A DNA stretch of 64,000 nucleotides, from NCBI RefSeq assembly GCF_029867415.1, contig NC_081185.1:29650245-29714244 (forward strand), given 5' to 3'. The notes beneath the pieces were generated by a model, which saw only the letters and a program-made list of their open reading frames with translations, did no database searches and was not told the origin of the DNA. This document shows positions 52,610 to 62,838 of this stretch, in pieces; position 1 is the stretch's first letter, and each line of letters opens with the position of its first letter. A program made the translations under genes and the position numbers. This stretch comes from Vicia villosa. Taxonomy: Eukaryota > Streptophyta > Magnoliopsida > Fabales > Fabaceae.

Positions 52610-55600
52610 TGTAGGTTTGTGTTTTGTAGGTACCAAGCCAAGGCATCCATTAAACAAGGCATTTTCTACATTTCTGTCTGGTGAAATCGATTTCCATACT
52701 GCATTTTGCACCAAGATGATATTTTGAACATGAGTAAATCGATTTCCCTCTTGGTGAAATCAATTTCCATACTGCATTTTGCGCCAGATTCTCCTTTGGA
52801 ACAAGGTGAATTCGATTTCCCTCTTGGGTAAATCGATTTCATGCAGCAAATTTGGTCAAAAATGAACAATTCTCAAGCTTAGTGATCTTTGCTACCATTT
52901 TTGGGAGAATATTATTGATCTCATAATTCCATGCCTTATCATGATTAAATCCTATCATACACCCTCATTTGATGACATGTGCACCATTTGATTATTAACA
53001 CCAATTTCATTTACTTGATCCATTTTTATTCCCACCAATTTCTACCTCATTACCATAATTCCCTTCATTAACCTCACTTTAATCCCATTTTCTTACCAAT
53101 TAAATTCAAATTACTCTCCAAGGGACAATTACCAATTTGCCACTACCTCCACTTCCAATTCTATAAATAGAGGCCTCCTCCTCTTCATTTCACAAGCTTG
53201 AAGAGCCAAAAGAACTCTTGCAATTTCTCTTCTCATCCTTTCCAAAACCACTCAAAGCTCTTCTTCCATAAAACGTTAGTCAGATTCACATTGAATCTCA
53301 CTAATCTTTGAGTTAAACCTCCATTAAAACACTTTTTCTTCATCCATTCTTGGTAGATCAAGGCTTGTTGGTGTTTGTTCTTGAAGAAGTTGATTTCAAT
53401 TTGGTAAATCTCTAGATACACTTTCATCCTTCAAGATGTGATCCTTTGTTGATTATGTGTGATACATCTATGGTGTTATCTTGGTGCTATTTGATGGTAT
53501 TTTCGTGCACAATTGTATCCAAGATCACAAGGTGTTTGGTTTTATGTTTAAACAAGTTTTCTCCCTTTAAATGTTTATTTTGCTGAAAAATGCACTGATG
53601 AAATCGATTTCCCTCCTGATGAAATTGATTTCATGCTATTCATGCCCTGTTTTTTTGAAAACTGCAGCAATGAAATCGATTTCCCTCCTGATGAAATTGA
53701 TTTTACGTTGACAGAATGTTGTTTTTTTTTGTTGCCTTTTTAAACTTGTTTTTGGTTCTTACTCTTCTCCTACTCCTTTTTTTTGTTGATATTTTCTTTG
53801 AATTGCAAGTTTAAAAGTCTAATTCCTCTTTAAATTCAATGGACTTAGGGTGTTGATGGGATGAAATCCTAATCCACAATATTAAGTGATTGGACTTAAA
53901 GATGGAAGGAACCTTTAATGTGATTCCATTTTTTTCTTCTCTTTTATTTTGGTCGACGAGAATCTTTGATATTATTGGAATTCTTTTGGATTCTTGATGA
54001 AGATGAGACTGCTACCTCTTTTCTTTTTGTGTGGTATTTCTTTTGGAGAACGATCTACATATCTTTTTTCTCGCATGCATTAGCACACAAATCGTTATTG
54101 ACCGGCCTCGTTGTAGGGTGACTTCTATATATGTTACTTGACGATTGCTTTACATAGTGCTACATTACTTGTCCCAAATCGGAAAAAGATCAAATATGGC
54201 AGAGATTTTATGCGGTTGGTTTAAGACTTATGGAAGTTTATTGTGTAGTCGCTTTGATTTTATCAAGCTTCTGATGAACTTTCACTGAATTTAAACCCGA
54301 GATCATCATTCACTCACTATTGATCTTCATTTACTGACTACTAACAATTAACAATTAACAATTAACTTTACTTTCCGCTCTTTATTATATTGCTCTTTAT
54401 CTTTTTTATGCTTTATGCTTTTATTTTCTCCTTTATCACTCATCATCTTTATGTTTATGCCATTTTCTCCTTTGTCCATTTGGACGATGTTTATGTTTCT
54501 GCTATCTTTCTTTTGTCCATTTGGACGTATGTTTATGTTTCTGCCATTTTCCTTTTGTCCATTTGGACCATATTTTTATTTTTATGCTAAAACAATAATA
54601 ACCAACTTAAAATAATAAAAAGGATTTAAGGCTCTCTGTGGACTATTGGTTACTATCCCGAGCATTTTGGAGATCTGGACCTTTTGGACTTAGCACATTT
54701 GGACCTTGTTATCATACTGTTATTCTGTCTGAAAATCCTTGGAGTTTACTCCAAGGCATTGGGTTGTTTTCTGTTTGTGTATGCAGATATTTCCTCGAAA
54801 GCCATTGATGGTTAATTCCAAGGCATTGTGATAAGGAATTCATTTGTACACAGCCGTTACTCTGTCCGATTTTCATCAAGATTTTATGATGTATTCCAAA
54901 GGCTTGGTGCAAGTTGTGCTAATGATAATCAAGTTCATCTGGATCCCCAATTGGTATTATGTCGATTTAGTGATTGGTAGTCCAACGGATGAGAAATCTA
55001 CATTGACTCTTAATGTCAAGTGTTGGCTTCTTATTTTGGTTAGATCGTTCTTTTCCTTAGCTTTTATTTTATACTTTAGGATAGTCCCTTCATCTTCTTC
55101 CCCTTCTTAAATTTTCAAAATCTTCTCCCTTTTTCCAAAACCTTCTTATGTTTGCAAACTCTTTCAAAAAAAATCTTTCTTTTAAAAACCTTTTGCCCTT
55201 GTTGGCATTTCTTTCAAAGTTTAGACACGATTAATTATTATAGTAAGTTGCGATACCCCATGATTTTGATATTGATTGATATGATGGAATATTTTCCACT
55301 TGAGAGAGCTAGTGGCATACTTGTTGATTTTATCCAAGTTGGAGCGGTTCTTTCATTTGTGATGCAAAGAATTCATCTGTTCTCATGTTTAAGACCAATG
55401 GCCGAGTATTCTCTCCTACGATGATAAAATGTTTATTCCTTTTAAAAAATCTTCCCTTTCAAGTGGAACTACATTAGCTCTGACTTCTCCATTGCACCGA
55501 GGAGGTATGTAGGCACAAGATGTAATGTCTTGCCGAACTTATTTTAAAAAAAATCAAACAAACCTTTTTTCTTTTGCACACAATATCTTTTAATAAACAC

Positions 55601-55848
55601 AGATTTTAAAAAAGGTTCCTGTGGAGTACCACAGATATGAGGGGTGCTTAAAACCTCCCCCTTGTATAATCAACATCCGTACCTAAGATCTCTTTTTTGT
55701 TGTTTTTGTTTCAAAAACTTCTTTTTGGGTTTATTTCGCTCTTTTCCCATTTCCTTTGGAAACAATAAATCGCGGTGACGACTTTCACTGAAATAACGAG
55801 TCGAGTCAATCCAATGGCTTCAGTCTCAAAATTTTTCCTGCCGCTACA
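52610..55848 (+). mobile_element. Ogre-like LTR (solo), plus orientation
   Basis: The right end is clear: CGCGGTGACGACTTTCACTG...CTGCCGCTACA ending at 55848, with the CTGTGGAGTACCACAGAT and GGAGGTATGTAGGCAC motifs upstream. The same sequence occurs inverted at 59032-59933. The left end is tentative (TGTAGG at 52610 or 52625 would pair with CTACA). It contains the GAAATCGATTTCC cluster and, at 54470-54575, a roughly 53-bp repeat of TTTTGTCCATTTGGAC. No gene; no primer site follows. Confidence 0.6.
52683..53705 (+). repeat. Dispersed GAAATCGATTTCC palindromic motif
   Basis: AAATCGATTTC or close variants occur at about 52684, 52735, 52762, 52808, 52830, 53600, 53623, 53669 and 53692, often paired with CCTCCTGATGAAATTGATTT. 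They lie inside the Ogre-like LTR. Confidence 0.65.
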
Positions 55849-57440
55849 ATAGTTTGTGCAATTGTTTCTTCTTTAAGGTAAACTAGTAAAAAAAATATGT
55901 GCGTGCGCACGAGTTATGTTCTGTTACGCTCATTTATTTACAAATTTAAAAAGTTATTATTTTTTAAGTTTCTATTTTCCTATTTATAAAAATATTTATA
56001 TCAACAATATATATTTCCACATTTATAAAAATACGAGTATCAACAGTAGAATTTTTTCATTGATAAAAATATTTGTATCAACAATATAGTTTTTTTCCGT
56101 TTTTAAAATATTAGTATCAACAGTAAAAAAATTATATTTATAAAAATCTTTGTATCCAAAATACACTTTTTCTCATTAAAAAAATTAGCAAAAATAGAGA
56201 TGAGAGAACATAAAAAATGAAGTAAAAATTAAATTATAAATGTTAGATTATTCAACCAACAAAAAAAAAAAATTATCATCTCAAAAATATGAATGAACAA
56301 ATCAAATCAAAACAGAACAAAACAAAATAATATTTGAAACCCTAAAAATTAAAAATAACTAAATACTTAAATCTACAAAGTAAATTGTAATCCTTACCTT
56401 AAAAACAGTAAGATGAGAGGCCATAAAACATGAATCTGATACCGGAAAAAAACATAAACAAACTCAGTTAGAATACAAAAATCCCTAAACTCAGTTAGAA
56501 TACAAAGATTCCTAAATTTGGTTGAACGAAAATTTTAAAAATCCCTAAACTCAAAAACATAAAATTCGAAAACTTTAAAGACAAAATTTAAAGATTATGA
56601 GAGTGGTGATGGTGTATAAACCTTCAGAAACTAAAACATGTGTTGGAATTGCCCCTATACCCGCATCATGAGCTTATTACTCACAAGAGGGACATGAAAT
56701 GGTTGAAGAAGAAGAGGGAAGTGAAATGTGAGAAGTGAGAAAAGAGAGAAATGAAATGGTTGAAGAAGAAGAGGGAAGTGAAATGTGAAAAGTGGGAGAA
56801 GAGGAAAATGAATAGTGAGAAAAGTCGAATTTAAAAAATTAGAAATCACAAGTGAGAGAGAAAAGAGAAGATATGAGACATGAGAGAAAAGAGAGAAGGG
56901 AGAACAAAATGCTTGATGTGACATGTCTGAAAAGCCAAAAAAGAAGATTTTGTAAAAGTAAATCAGATTTTGTACCATTATGACAAATTGAAACATTATT
57001 GGTTGAATATCAACCATACAAAATTCAAACACAAGAAAAATAATAAACGATTTAACTTGATGCTATAATTGTAATTGGCGAGTCATCAAGTTATATTTGT
57101 GAAATTTTGGACACAATTTACCCTCGTTTTATATTGGTGGCAGAAAAAGAGAGAAGGGTAAAAGTGATATTTCCAAAACATCAAAATTTTTTATATTATA
57201 TATAAGAATTTGTTGAAAGAATTTATTTAAATTTAATACATCTTCAATGCTTTTGGCCAAACTTAATACTCTCAATAATGCTTTGGCCTATTGTACTAAA
57301 AAACTACGTTTTAAAAGGGTAGAAAATATAAGAACTAGTAACTTGAAAATATTTTTTAAATATTAAAATGCATTTAAAATTTTGATATTGTCAAGACTTG
57401 AAAATAAAATATTTATAACATTTTAAAATACATTTAAATA
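55849..57440. other. AT-rich intergenic region with a possible Helitron end
   Basis: At 55883-55910 the minus strand shows GTGCGCACGCAC followed by about 12 nt and CTAG, then T, compatible with a Helitron 3' end. The opposite end near 57200 (minus TCTTATATATAATAT) is weak. A 57-bp purine-rich tandem repeat (ATGAAATGGTTGAAGAAGAAG at 56694 and 56751) lies inside. No gene is supported. Confidence 0.3.
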
Positions 57441-57499
57441 TTAGATGTTATCGAGACTTGACTATAAAAATATTTCCCCATACCAAACTATAACAATCT

Positions 57500-57717
57500 T
57501 TTATCATATATTTGCGGAGGCATTGGTGGAAGAAGTAGAGGGAGCAATGGTGGAAGCAAAAATAAAAAAAATCTTTTATGGTGGTAGTGGTGCTGGTAAA
57601 TGCCTCACAATGTGGTGTATGAGGACACACATGTGCTCCTTGAAAAATCGACAACAATGAAAAAAGCAAAACAATAATGGCAAAAATGTTTTTTTTATTT
57701 TTTTTAACTTTAAACAA
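57500..57717 (-). pseudogene. Decayed paralogue of the small secreted peptide
   Basis: On the minus strand the frame reads IFAIIVLLFSLLSIFQGA, then HVCPHTPHCEAFTSTTTTIK, aligned to the gene at 51559-51774. The codon matching its start is ATA (about 57699), and no in-frame ATG lies upstream before 57717. After IKDF the frame shifts by one relative to the intact copy, changing the Ser/Ala-rich tail to a Phe/His/Cys-rich one. The conserved TATAAATA (57751-57760) and flanks show that a segment of about 270 bp, including promoter and coding region, was duplicated. Confidence 0.65.
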
Positions 57718-57769
57718 GTTTTAAATGATTAAGAGGTAAATAGGAGGAGGGTATTTATAGGTAAATTGG

Positions 57770-58780
57770 AAGGGGTATTCATGTAAGAAACCAACAAATC
57801 ATATGCTAAAATTAATTCCCTCCTTCTTGTTGCTCAACACAAATAAAAAAAATTAAAAAAAAAGACGTCTAATAAAAGAAAACCTTGACCCACTAATCAC
57901 ATGGAAAGTTAATTGCCTTTCCTTCTTCTTCTTACTGCGTGCACACACACATGATCAATTTTTTAAAAAAAAGTACTTCTAATAAAAGAAAACTTGGACC
58001 CACGCCTATTTTTAATCACAATAGCAAAAAATTTATCAATTATTTTCTTCAACCCATCAAAACCATCAATTTTATTTAAGCATCCAAAAACCATAATTAT
58101 ATATTCTACGAAATGCCAATCAGTAGTTTAAAAAAAAAGTACAAACAATAGTTTCCATGAAACATAGAATTTACAATATTATGACATAGTTTAACAAAGT
58201 TTAAAATTAAAATTTATATTTTTTAAAATTAAAATTTATATTTTTTAAAATTTGTTGTGTTAAAGCAAGAGTCTTGTGTAGAATTAAAAATTAAAAGTTA
58301 GATTTTTTAAAAATTTGTTATGTTAAAACAAAAGTGTGGTGCTGAAGTTAACTTAATAATTATTTTCCATCTCTATAATGCTATCAAGGAGTGAAGCTCT
58401 CTTCATATATTTTCTTTCATCTCTTCAAACTATGACATAGTTCAAAAAACTAGGTGTAGGATCAGGGCTTGATTACTCTATTATGGATCTGGATCCTCTC
58501 CAACTTGACATCTCGTGTTCTTTATTCTGCTCAAATCCAAATCATTAAATTAATCTATAGACATGGGAGAGAAAAAGGTGAAAAAAAGGTAAGCCGTTAG
58601 ATTTAAATGTAATGGCCAAATATGAGACAAGAGAGATGGCAGTACCAAAAATGCAGGAGAAGATTAGTTTCCCTTTATTACATGTTATTCGTTGTTTTAA
58701 AGAACTTTTGGACAACCTGATGCATTTCGAAAATCCTTTATTCAAAATTGATCCTTTATTCGTTGTTTTAAAGAATAGTT
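57770..58780. other. Intergenic region, no gene
   Basis: AT-rich, with a doubled AAAATTAAAATTTATATTTTTT (58203-58250) and two related TCTAATAAAAGAAAACNTNGACCCAC segments (57868 and 57977). Nothing coding is supported. Confidence 0.4.
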
Positions 58781-59031
58781 TCAAGTAAAGAAGTTTACGG
58801 TCACCTTGCTTAGACCCATAAATAAGTCAAGATTGGTTACCCATTTACCAGTTTTTAACCACTGTGATAATACTATTGAGCTAAGGACTACATAAATTGA
58901 TCCATCTTCAAGGCGTAATGTCATTAGTTTTATTTGCAATTTTATTGCCATATAATTTGCAAATAATTCCGACTTCAATATATCACACTGTAACTGGGAA
59001 ACACCACTCACAGATAATAGGACGGACCAAC
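58781..59031 (-). pseudogene. Possible RNase H-like remnant of a LINE
   Basis: The minus-strand frame SGVSQLQCDILKSELFANYMAIKL resembles the RNase H-like domain at the end of plant LINE ORF2 proteins. It is short and lacks a clear set of catalytic residues, so the assignment is weak. Confidence 0.3.
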
Positions 59032-59933
59032 TATAGCGGTGAAAGTTGAGATCAAATTCATTGGTTGACTTGACTCATTATTTTAGTGAAAGTCACCAAC
59101 ACGTTTTATTGTTTCCAAAGAAAATGGAAAAAGAGCGAAATAAAACCCAAAGAAGTTTTACAAATCAAAAGTAACAAAAATAAACAGAGATCCAGAGTAC
59201 GGGAGTTGATTATACAAGGGGAGTATGTTAGCACTCCTCACATCTGTGGTACTCCACAGAAACCTTTTTAAAAAAACCTGTGCAAAAAGAGTTGTGTGCA
59301 AAAGAAACTTTTTTATTTTTAAAATTATGCTCGAAAAAACATCGCATCTTATGCCTACATACCTCCTCAGTACAATGGAGAATTCAAAGCATTTGTAAGT
59401 CTGCTCAAAAGGAAAGCAAAGGTTTGTTTTTTAAAAAAAGAGACATTTTGTCATCTTAGAGGAGAAAACTCAGCTAACCATATTTGAACATGAGAATAAG
59501 TGGATTCTTTCTATCACAAGTGAAAGAAAGGCTTCAACTTGGATAGAAATCAACAAGTATGCCATTAACTCTTTCAAGTGGAAAAGAACCAACTATATCA
59601 ACGAATATCAAGGGGATTACATCTCTACCATGATGATTAATCACGCCTAATCCTTAGAAACAAGGTTTTAAAAGAAAGCCTTAAAAGGCAAAAGATTTTA
59701 AAGAAAGTTTTACCAAAAGAGTTTAAAAGTTTGCAAACAAAAGAGATTTTTTAAAAAGAGGGAGAAAGTTTTGAAATTTTAAGAAGGAGGCAAGAGAGGA
59801 AGGGACTATCCTAAAACGTAAAGTAAAATGTAAGGACAAGAACGATCTAACCAATAAAGAAGCCAACACTTGACATAAATCCAACATAAGCATTCCTTTC
59901 TTTTGGATTCAACTCAAAATATTGAAAACAAAG
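59032..59933 (-). mobile_element. Ogre-like LTR fragment, minus orientation
   Basis: Inverse complement of the right part of the LTR at 52.6-55.85 kb: shared blocks include TCTGTGGTACTCCACAGAAACC, GCCTACATACCTCCTC and GGGACTATCCTAAAA. The end TATAGCGG (59032) corresponds to CCGCTACA with a changed base. The other end is cut exactly where the SIRE-type LTR begins. Confidence 0.65.
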
Positions 59934-60759
59934 TGTTAGAACAAGATTTGTTCTGATCAATTATCTTAGTTTTGATGATAACAATAATATGAATTTTGCT
60001 TAAGATAATATGGTACTCTAATCCAATGCAATTTCCTTTTCAGGAAATATATAAAGAGTATGCATAATTCAGCGCTCAGAAGCTTTGTCTCTCAAGGGTT
60101 CAGCATGCAACATCAGAACATGGTCTGGCAAGACATCAGAAGATGGTCGAAGCAGAATCAGAACATGGGTCTATGGAAGCATCAGAAGAACATGAGATCA
60201 GAAGCACTGAAGTTCTGATGGTATCACGCACAGAAGCACTTCAAGGTCAGAAGATCAGAAGATGCTTTGCACCAAGCTGTTTGACTCTGATGATATTCAA
60301 ACGTTGTATTCACAAACATCAGATCAGAAGGAAGTACAAGTGGCAGGCTACGCTGACTGACAAAAGGAACGTTAGAAGCTATTAAAGGCAACGTCAGTAG
60401 ACACAGCGTGAACAAGGCTCGAGGTAGTTGACAAAAGCGTATAACATTAAATGCGATGCTGTACGGAACACGCAAAGCATTAAATGCACTCAACGGTCAT
60501 CTTCTCCAATGCCTATATATATGAAGTTCTGATGAGAAGCAAGGTTAACGATTCTGAACAAAACAACTCATATTAACTTGCTGAAACTCTGTTCTATTCA
60601 AAGCTCAGAATCTTCATCTTCATCAAAGCTCACTACATTGTTGTTGTAATATATTAGTGAGATTAAGCTTAAACGTTAAGAGAAATATCACAGTTTGTGA
60701 TTATAGCTTTTAAGAAGCAATTGTAATACTCTTAGAATTGATTACATTAAGTTGTAAGG

Positions 60760-60951
60760 AACTAGAGTGATCGTGTGGATCAGAATACTCTAGGAAGTCT
60801 TAGAGGTTATCTAAGCAGGTTGTAACTAGAGTGATCGTGTGGATCAGAATACTCTAGGAAGTCTTAGAGGTTATCTAAGCAGGTTGTAACTAGAGTGATC
60901 GTGTGGATCAGAATACTCTAGAAAGTCTTAGAGGGTATCTATGCAGTTGTT
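60760..60951 (+). repeat. Three 64-bp tandem repeats in the SIRE-type LTR
   Basis: Units starting AACTAGAGTGATCGTGTGG at 60760, 60824 and 60888. The first two are almost identical, the third slightly diverged. They lie downstream of the TATA box, probably in the transcribed R/U5 region. Confidence 0.9.
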
Positions 60952-61290
60952 CCCGGAGTGATCAGTGTGTGATCAGAAGACTCTGGAAGACTTAGTTGCT
61001 GACTAAGTGGAAAACCATTGTAATCCGTGCGATTAGTGGATTAAATCCTCAGTTGAGGTAAATCATCTCTGCGGGGGTGGACTGGAGTAGTTTAGTTAAC
61101 AACGAACCAGGATAAAAATAACTGTGCAATTTATTTTTATCGGTCAAGTTTTTAAAGCTACACTTATTCAAACCCCCCCTTTCTAAGTGTTTTTCTATCC
61201 TTCAATTGGCATCAGAGCGCCGGTTCTAAGGTGCAAGCACTTAACCGTGTTTAGAAAAGATTCAGGAAGAGAAAAACGCTTCAGTAAAAG

Positions 61291-62832
61291 ATGGCTGATG
61301 AAACTGCAAAGTCTACATCTACATCTGGCTCTGCTGAGCAACACAACGGTAACAATGGTTATACTAGACCGCCGGTATTTGATGGTGAAAACTTTGAATA
61401 CTGGAAAGATAAACTGGAAAGTTACTTTCTTGGTCTAGATGGTGATCTATGGGATCTTCTGATGGATGGTTACAAACATCCGGTAAATGCCAGTGGCGTA
61501 AAGCTGACAAGGCAAGAAATGAGCGATGATCAGAAGAAGCTTTTCAGGAATCATCATAAATGCAGAACTGTTCTGCTGAATGCTATCTCTCATGCTGAGT
61601 ATGAGAAGATATCTAACAGGGAAACGGCCTATGACATATATGAGTCCTTGAAAATGACTCATGAAGGAAATGCTCAAGTCAAGGAGACTAAAGCTCTCGC
61701 TTTAATCCAGAAGTATGAAGCCTTCAAGATGGAGGATGATGAAGACATTGAAAAGATGTTTTCAAGATTTCAAACTCTTACTGCTGGATTGAGAGTTCTT
61801 GACAAGGGATACACCAAGGCTGATCACGTAAAGAAGATCATCAGAAGCTTACCCAGAAGATGGGGTCCTATGGTGACTGCATTTAAGATTGCGAAGAATC
61901 TAAATGAAGTCTCTTTGGAAGAGCTGATCAGTGCCCTGAGGAGTCATGAAATTGAACTGGATGCAAACGAGCCTCAAAAGAAAGGTAAGTCTATTGCATT
62001 AAAATCCAATATCAAGAAATGCACTAACGCTTTTCAGGCTAGAGAAGAAGATCCTGAAGAATCAGAATCTGAAGAAGAAGATGAACTGTCCTTGATCTCC
62101 AGAAGGCTAAATCAACTCTGGAAGAACAAGCAAAGGAAGTTCAGAGGCATCAGAAGTTCAAAGAAATTTGAACGTGGAGAATCTTCTGATGACAGAAGAT
62201 TTGACAAGAAGAAGGTCATGTGCTATGAATGCAATGAGCCTGGACACTTCAAGAATGAATGTCCAAAACTTCAGAAGGAAAATCCCAAGAAGAAGTTTCA
62301 TAAGAAGAAAGGTCTTATGGCAACCTGGGATGAGTCAGAAGATGATTCAGACTCTGAAGATGAGCAGGCTAACTGTGCGCTGATGGCGACAGAAGATGAC
62401 GGATCAGAATCTACATCAGAATCAGATTCTGAAGAGGTATTTTCTGAACTTACTAGAGATGAGTTAGTTTCCAGTCTAACAGAACTTCTGGAATTCAAGT
62501 CTCAGATTAGTCTCAAATACAAAAAGCTGAAAAAGCTATTTGAATTTGAAACGAAGAAGCTTGAGTTGGAAAATTCTGAATTAAAAGAAAAAGTTTTAAA
62601 ATTATCCAATAATGTTGGATCTCCTTCCAATTCAGAAAAATCCACTCCTAGTCTAAACCATATTCTGAAAGAATATGATTTAAGTTTCAGGAAGTTCTTA
62701 TCTAGAAGTATTGGCAGAAGTCAGCTAGCTTCTATGATATATGCTGTGTCTGGAAACAGTAGAGTTGGCATTGATTTTGAGGGTGAAACCCCATACAAAC
62801 TTGAACCTGTTGATAAGATGAAAATCACATAG
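61291..62832 (+). CDS. SIRE-type Gag protein, 513 aa
   Basis: Starts ATG GCT GAT GAA. Gag (UBN2-type) includes YTRPPVFDGENFEYWKDKL at residue 24 onward and KMEDDEDIEKMFSRFQTLTA. An acidic Glu/Asp/Ser stretch follows at about 255-272, a zinc knuckle CYECNEPGHFKNECP at about 310, a second acidic stretch, and a coiled segment (FETKKLELENSELKEKVLKL) before the stop TAG at 62830. Homology continues in the same frame after this stop, so it is probably a nonsense change rather than a normal gag terminus. Confidence 0.85.
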   Translation: MADETAKSTSTSGSAEQHNGNNGYTRPPVFDGENFEYWKDKLESYFLGLDGDLWDLLMDGYKHPVNASGVKLTRQEMSDDQKKLFRNHHKCRTVLLNAISHAEYEKISNRETAYDIYESLKMTHEGNAQVKETKALALIQKYEAFKMEDDEDIEKMFSRFQTLTAGLRVLDKGYTKADHVKKIIRSLPRRWGPMVTAFKIAKNLNEVSLEELISALRSHEIELDANEPQKKGKSIALKSNIKKCTNAFQAREEDPEESESEEEDELSLISRRLNQLWKNKQRKFRGIRSSKKFERGESSDDRRFDKKKVMCYECNEPGHFKNECPKLQKENPKKKFHKKKGLMATWDESEDDSDSEDEQANCALMATEDDGSESTSESDSEEVFSELTRDELVSSLTELLEFKSQISLKYKKLKKLFEFETKKLELENSELKEKVLKLSNNVGSPSNSEKSTPSLNHILKEYDLSFRKFLSRSIGRSQLASMIYAVSGNSRVGIDFEGETPYKLEPVDKMKIT

Positions 62833-62838
62833 AAGCCA

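Noticed and set aside
54390..54615. Hydrophobic frames resembling a membrane protein
   Set aside because: Both frames come from a TTTTGTCCATTTGGAC repeat inside an LTR.
56655..57032. 125-aa minus-strand frame with Pro/Leu/His/Phe repeats
   Set aside because: Arises from a purine-rich 57-bp tandem repeat and AT-rich DNA; no domain, no paralogue.
55883..57206. Complete non-autonomous Helitron on the minus strand
   Set aside because: Only the hairpin plus CTAG end is reasonable; the TC end and the A/T insertion context at the other side do not fit.
60760..60951. CRISPR-like array
   Set aside because: Repeats are contiguous 64-bp units without unique spacers, inside an LTR of a plant genome.
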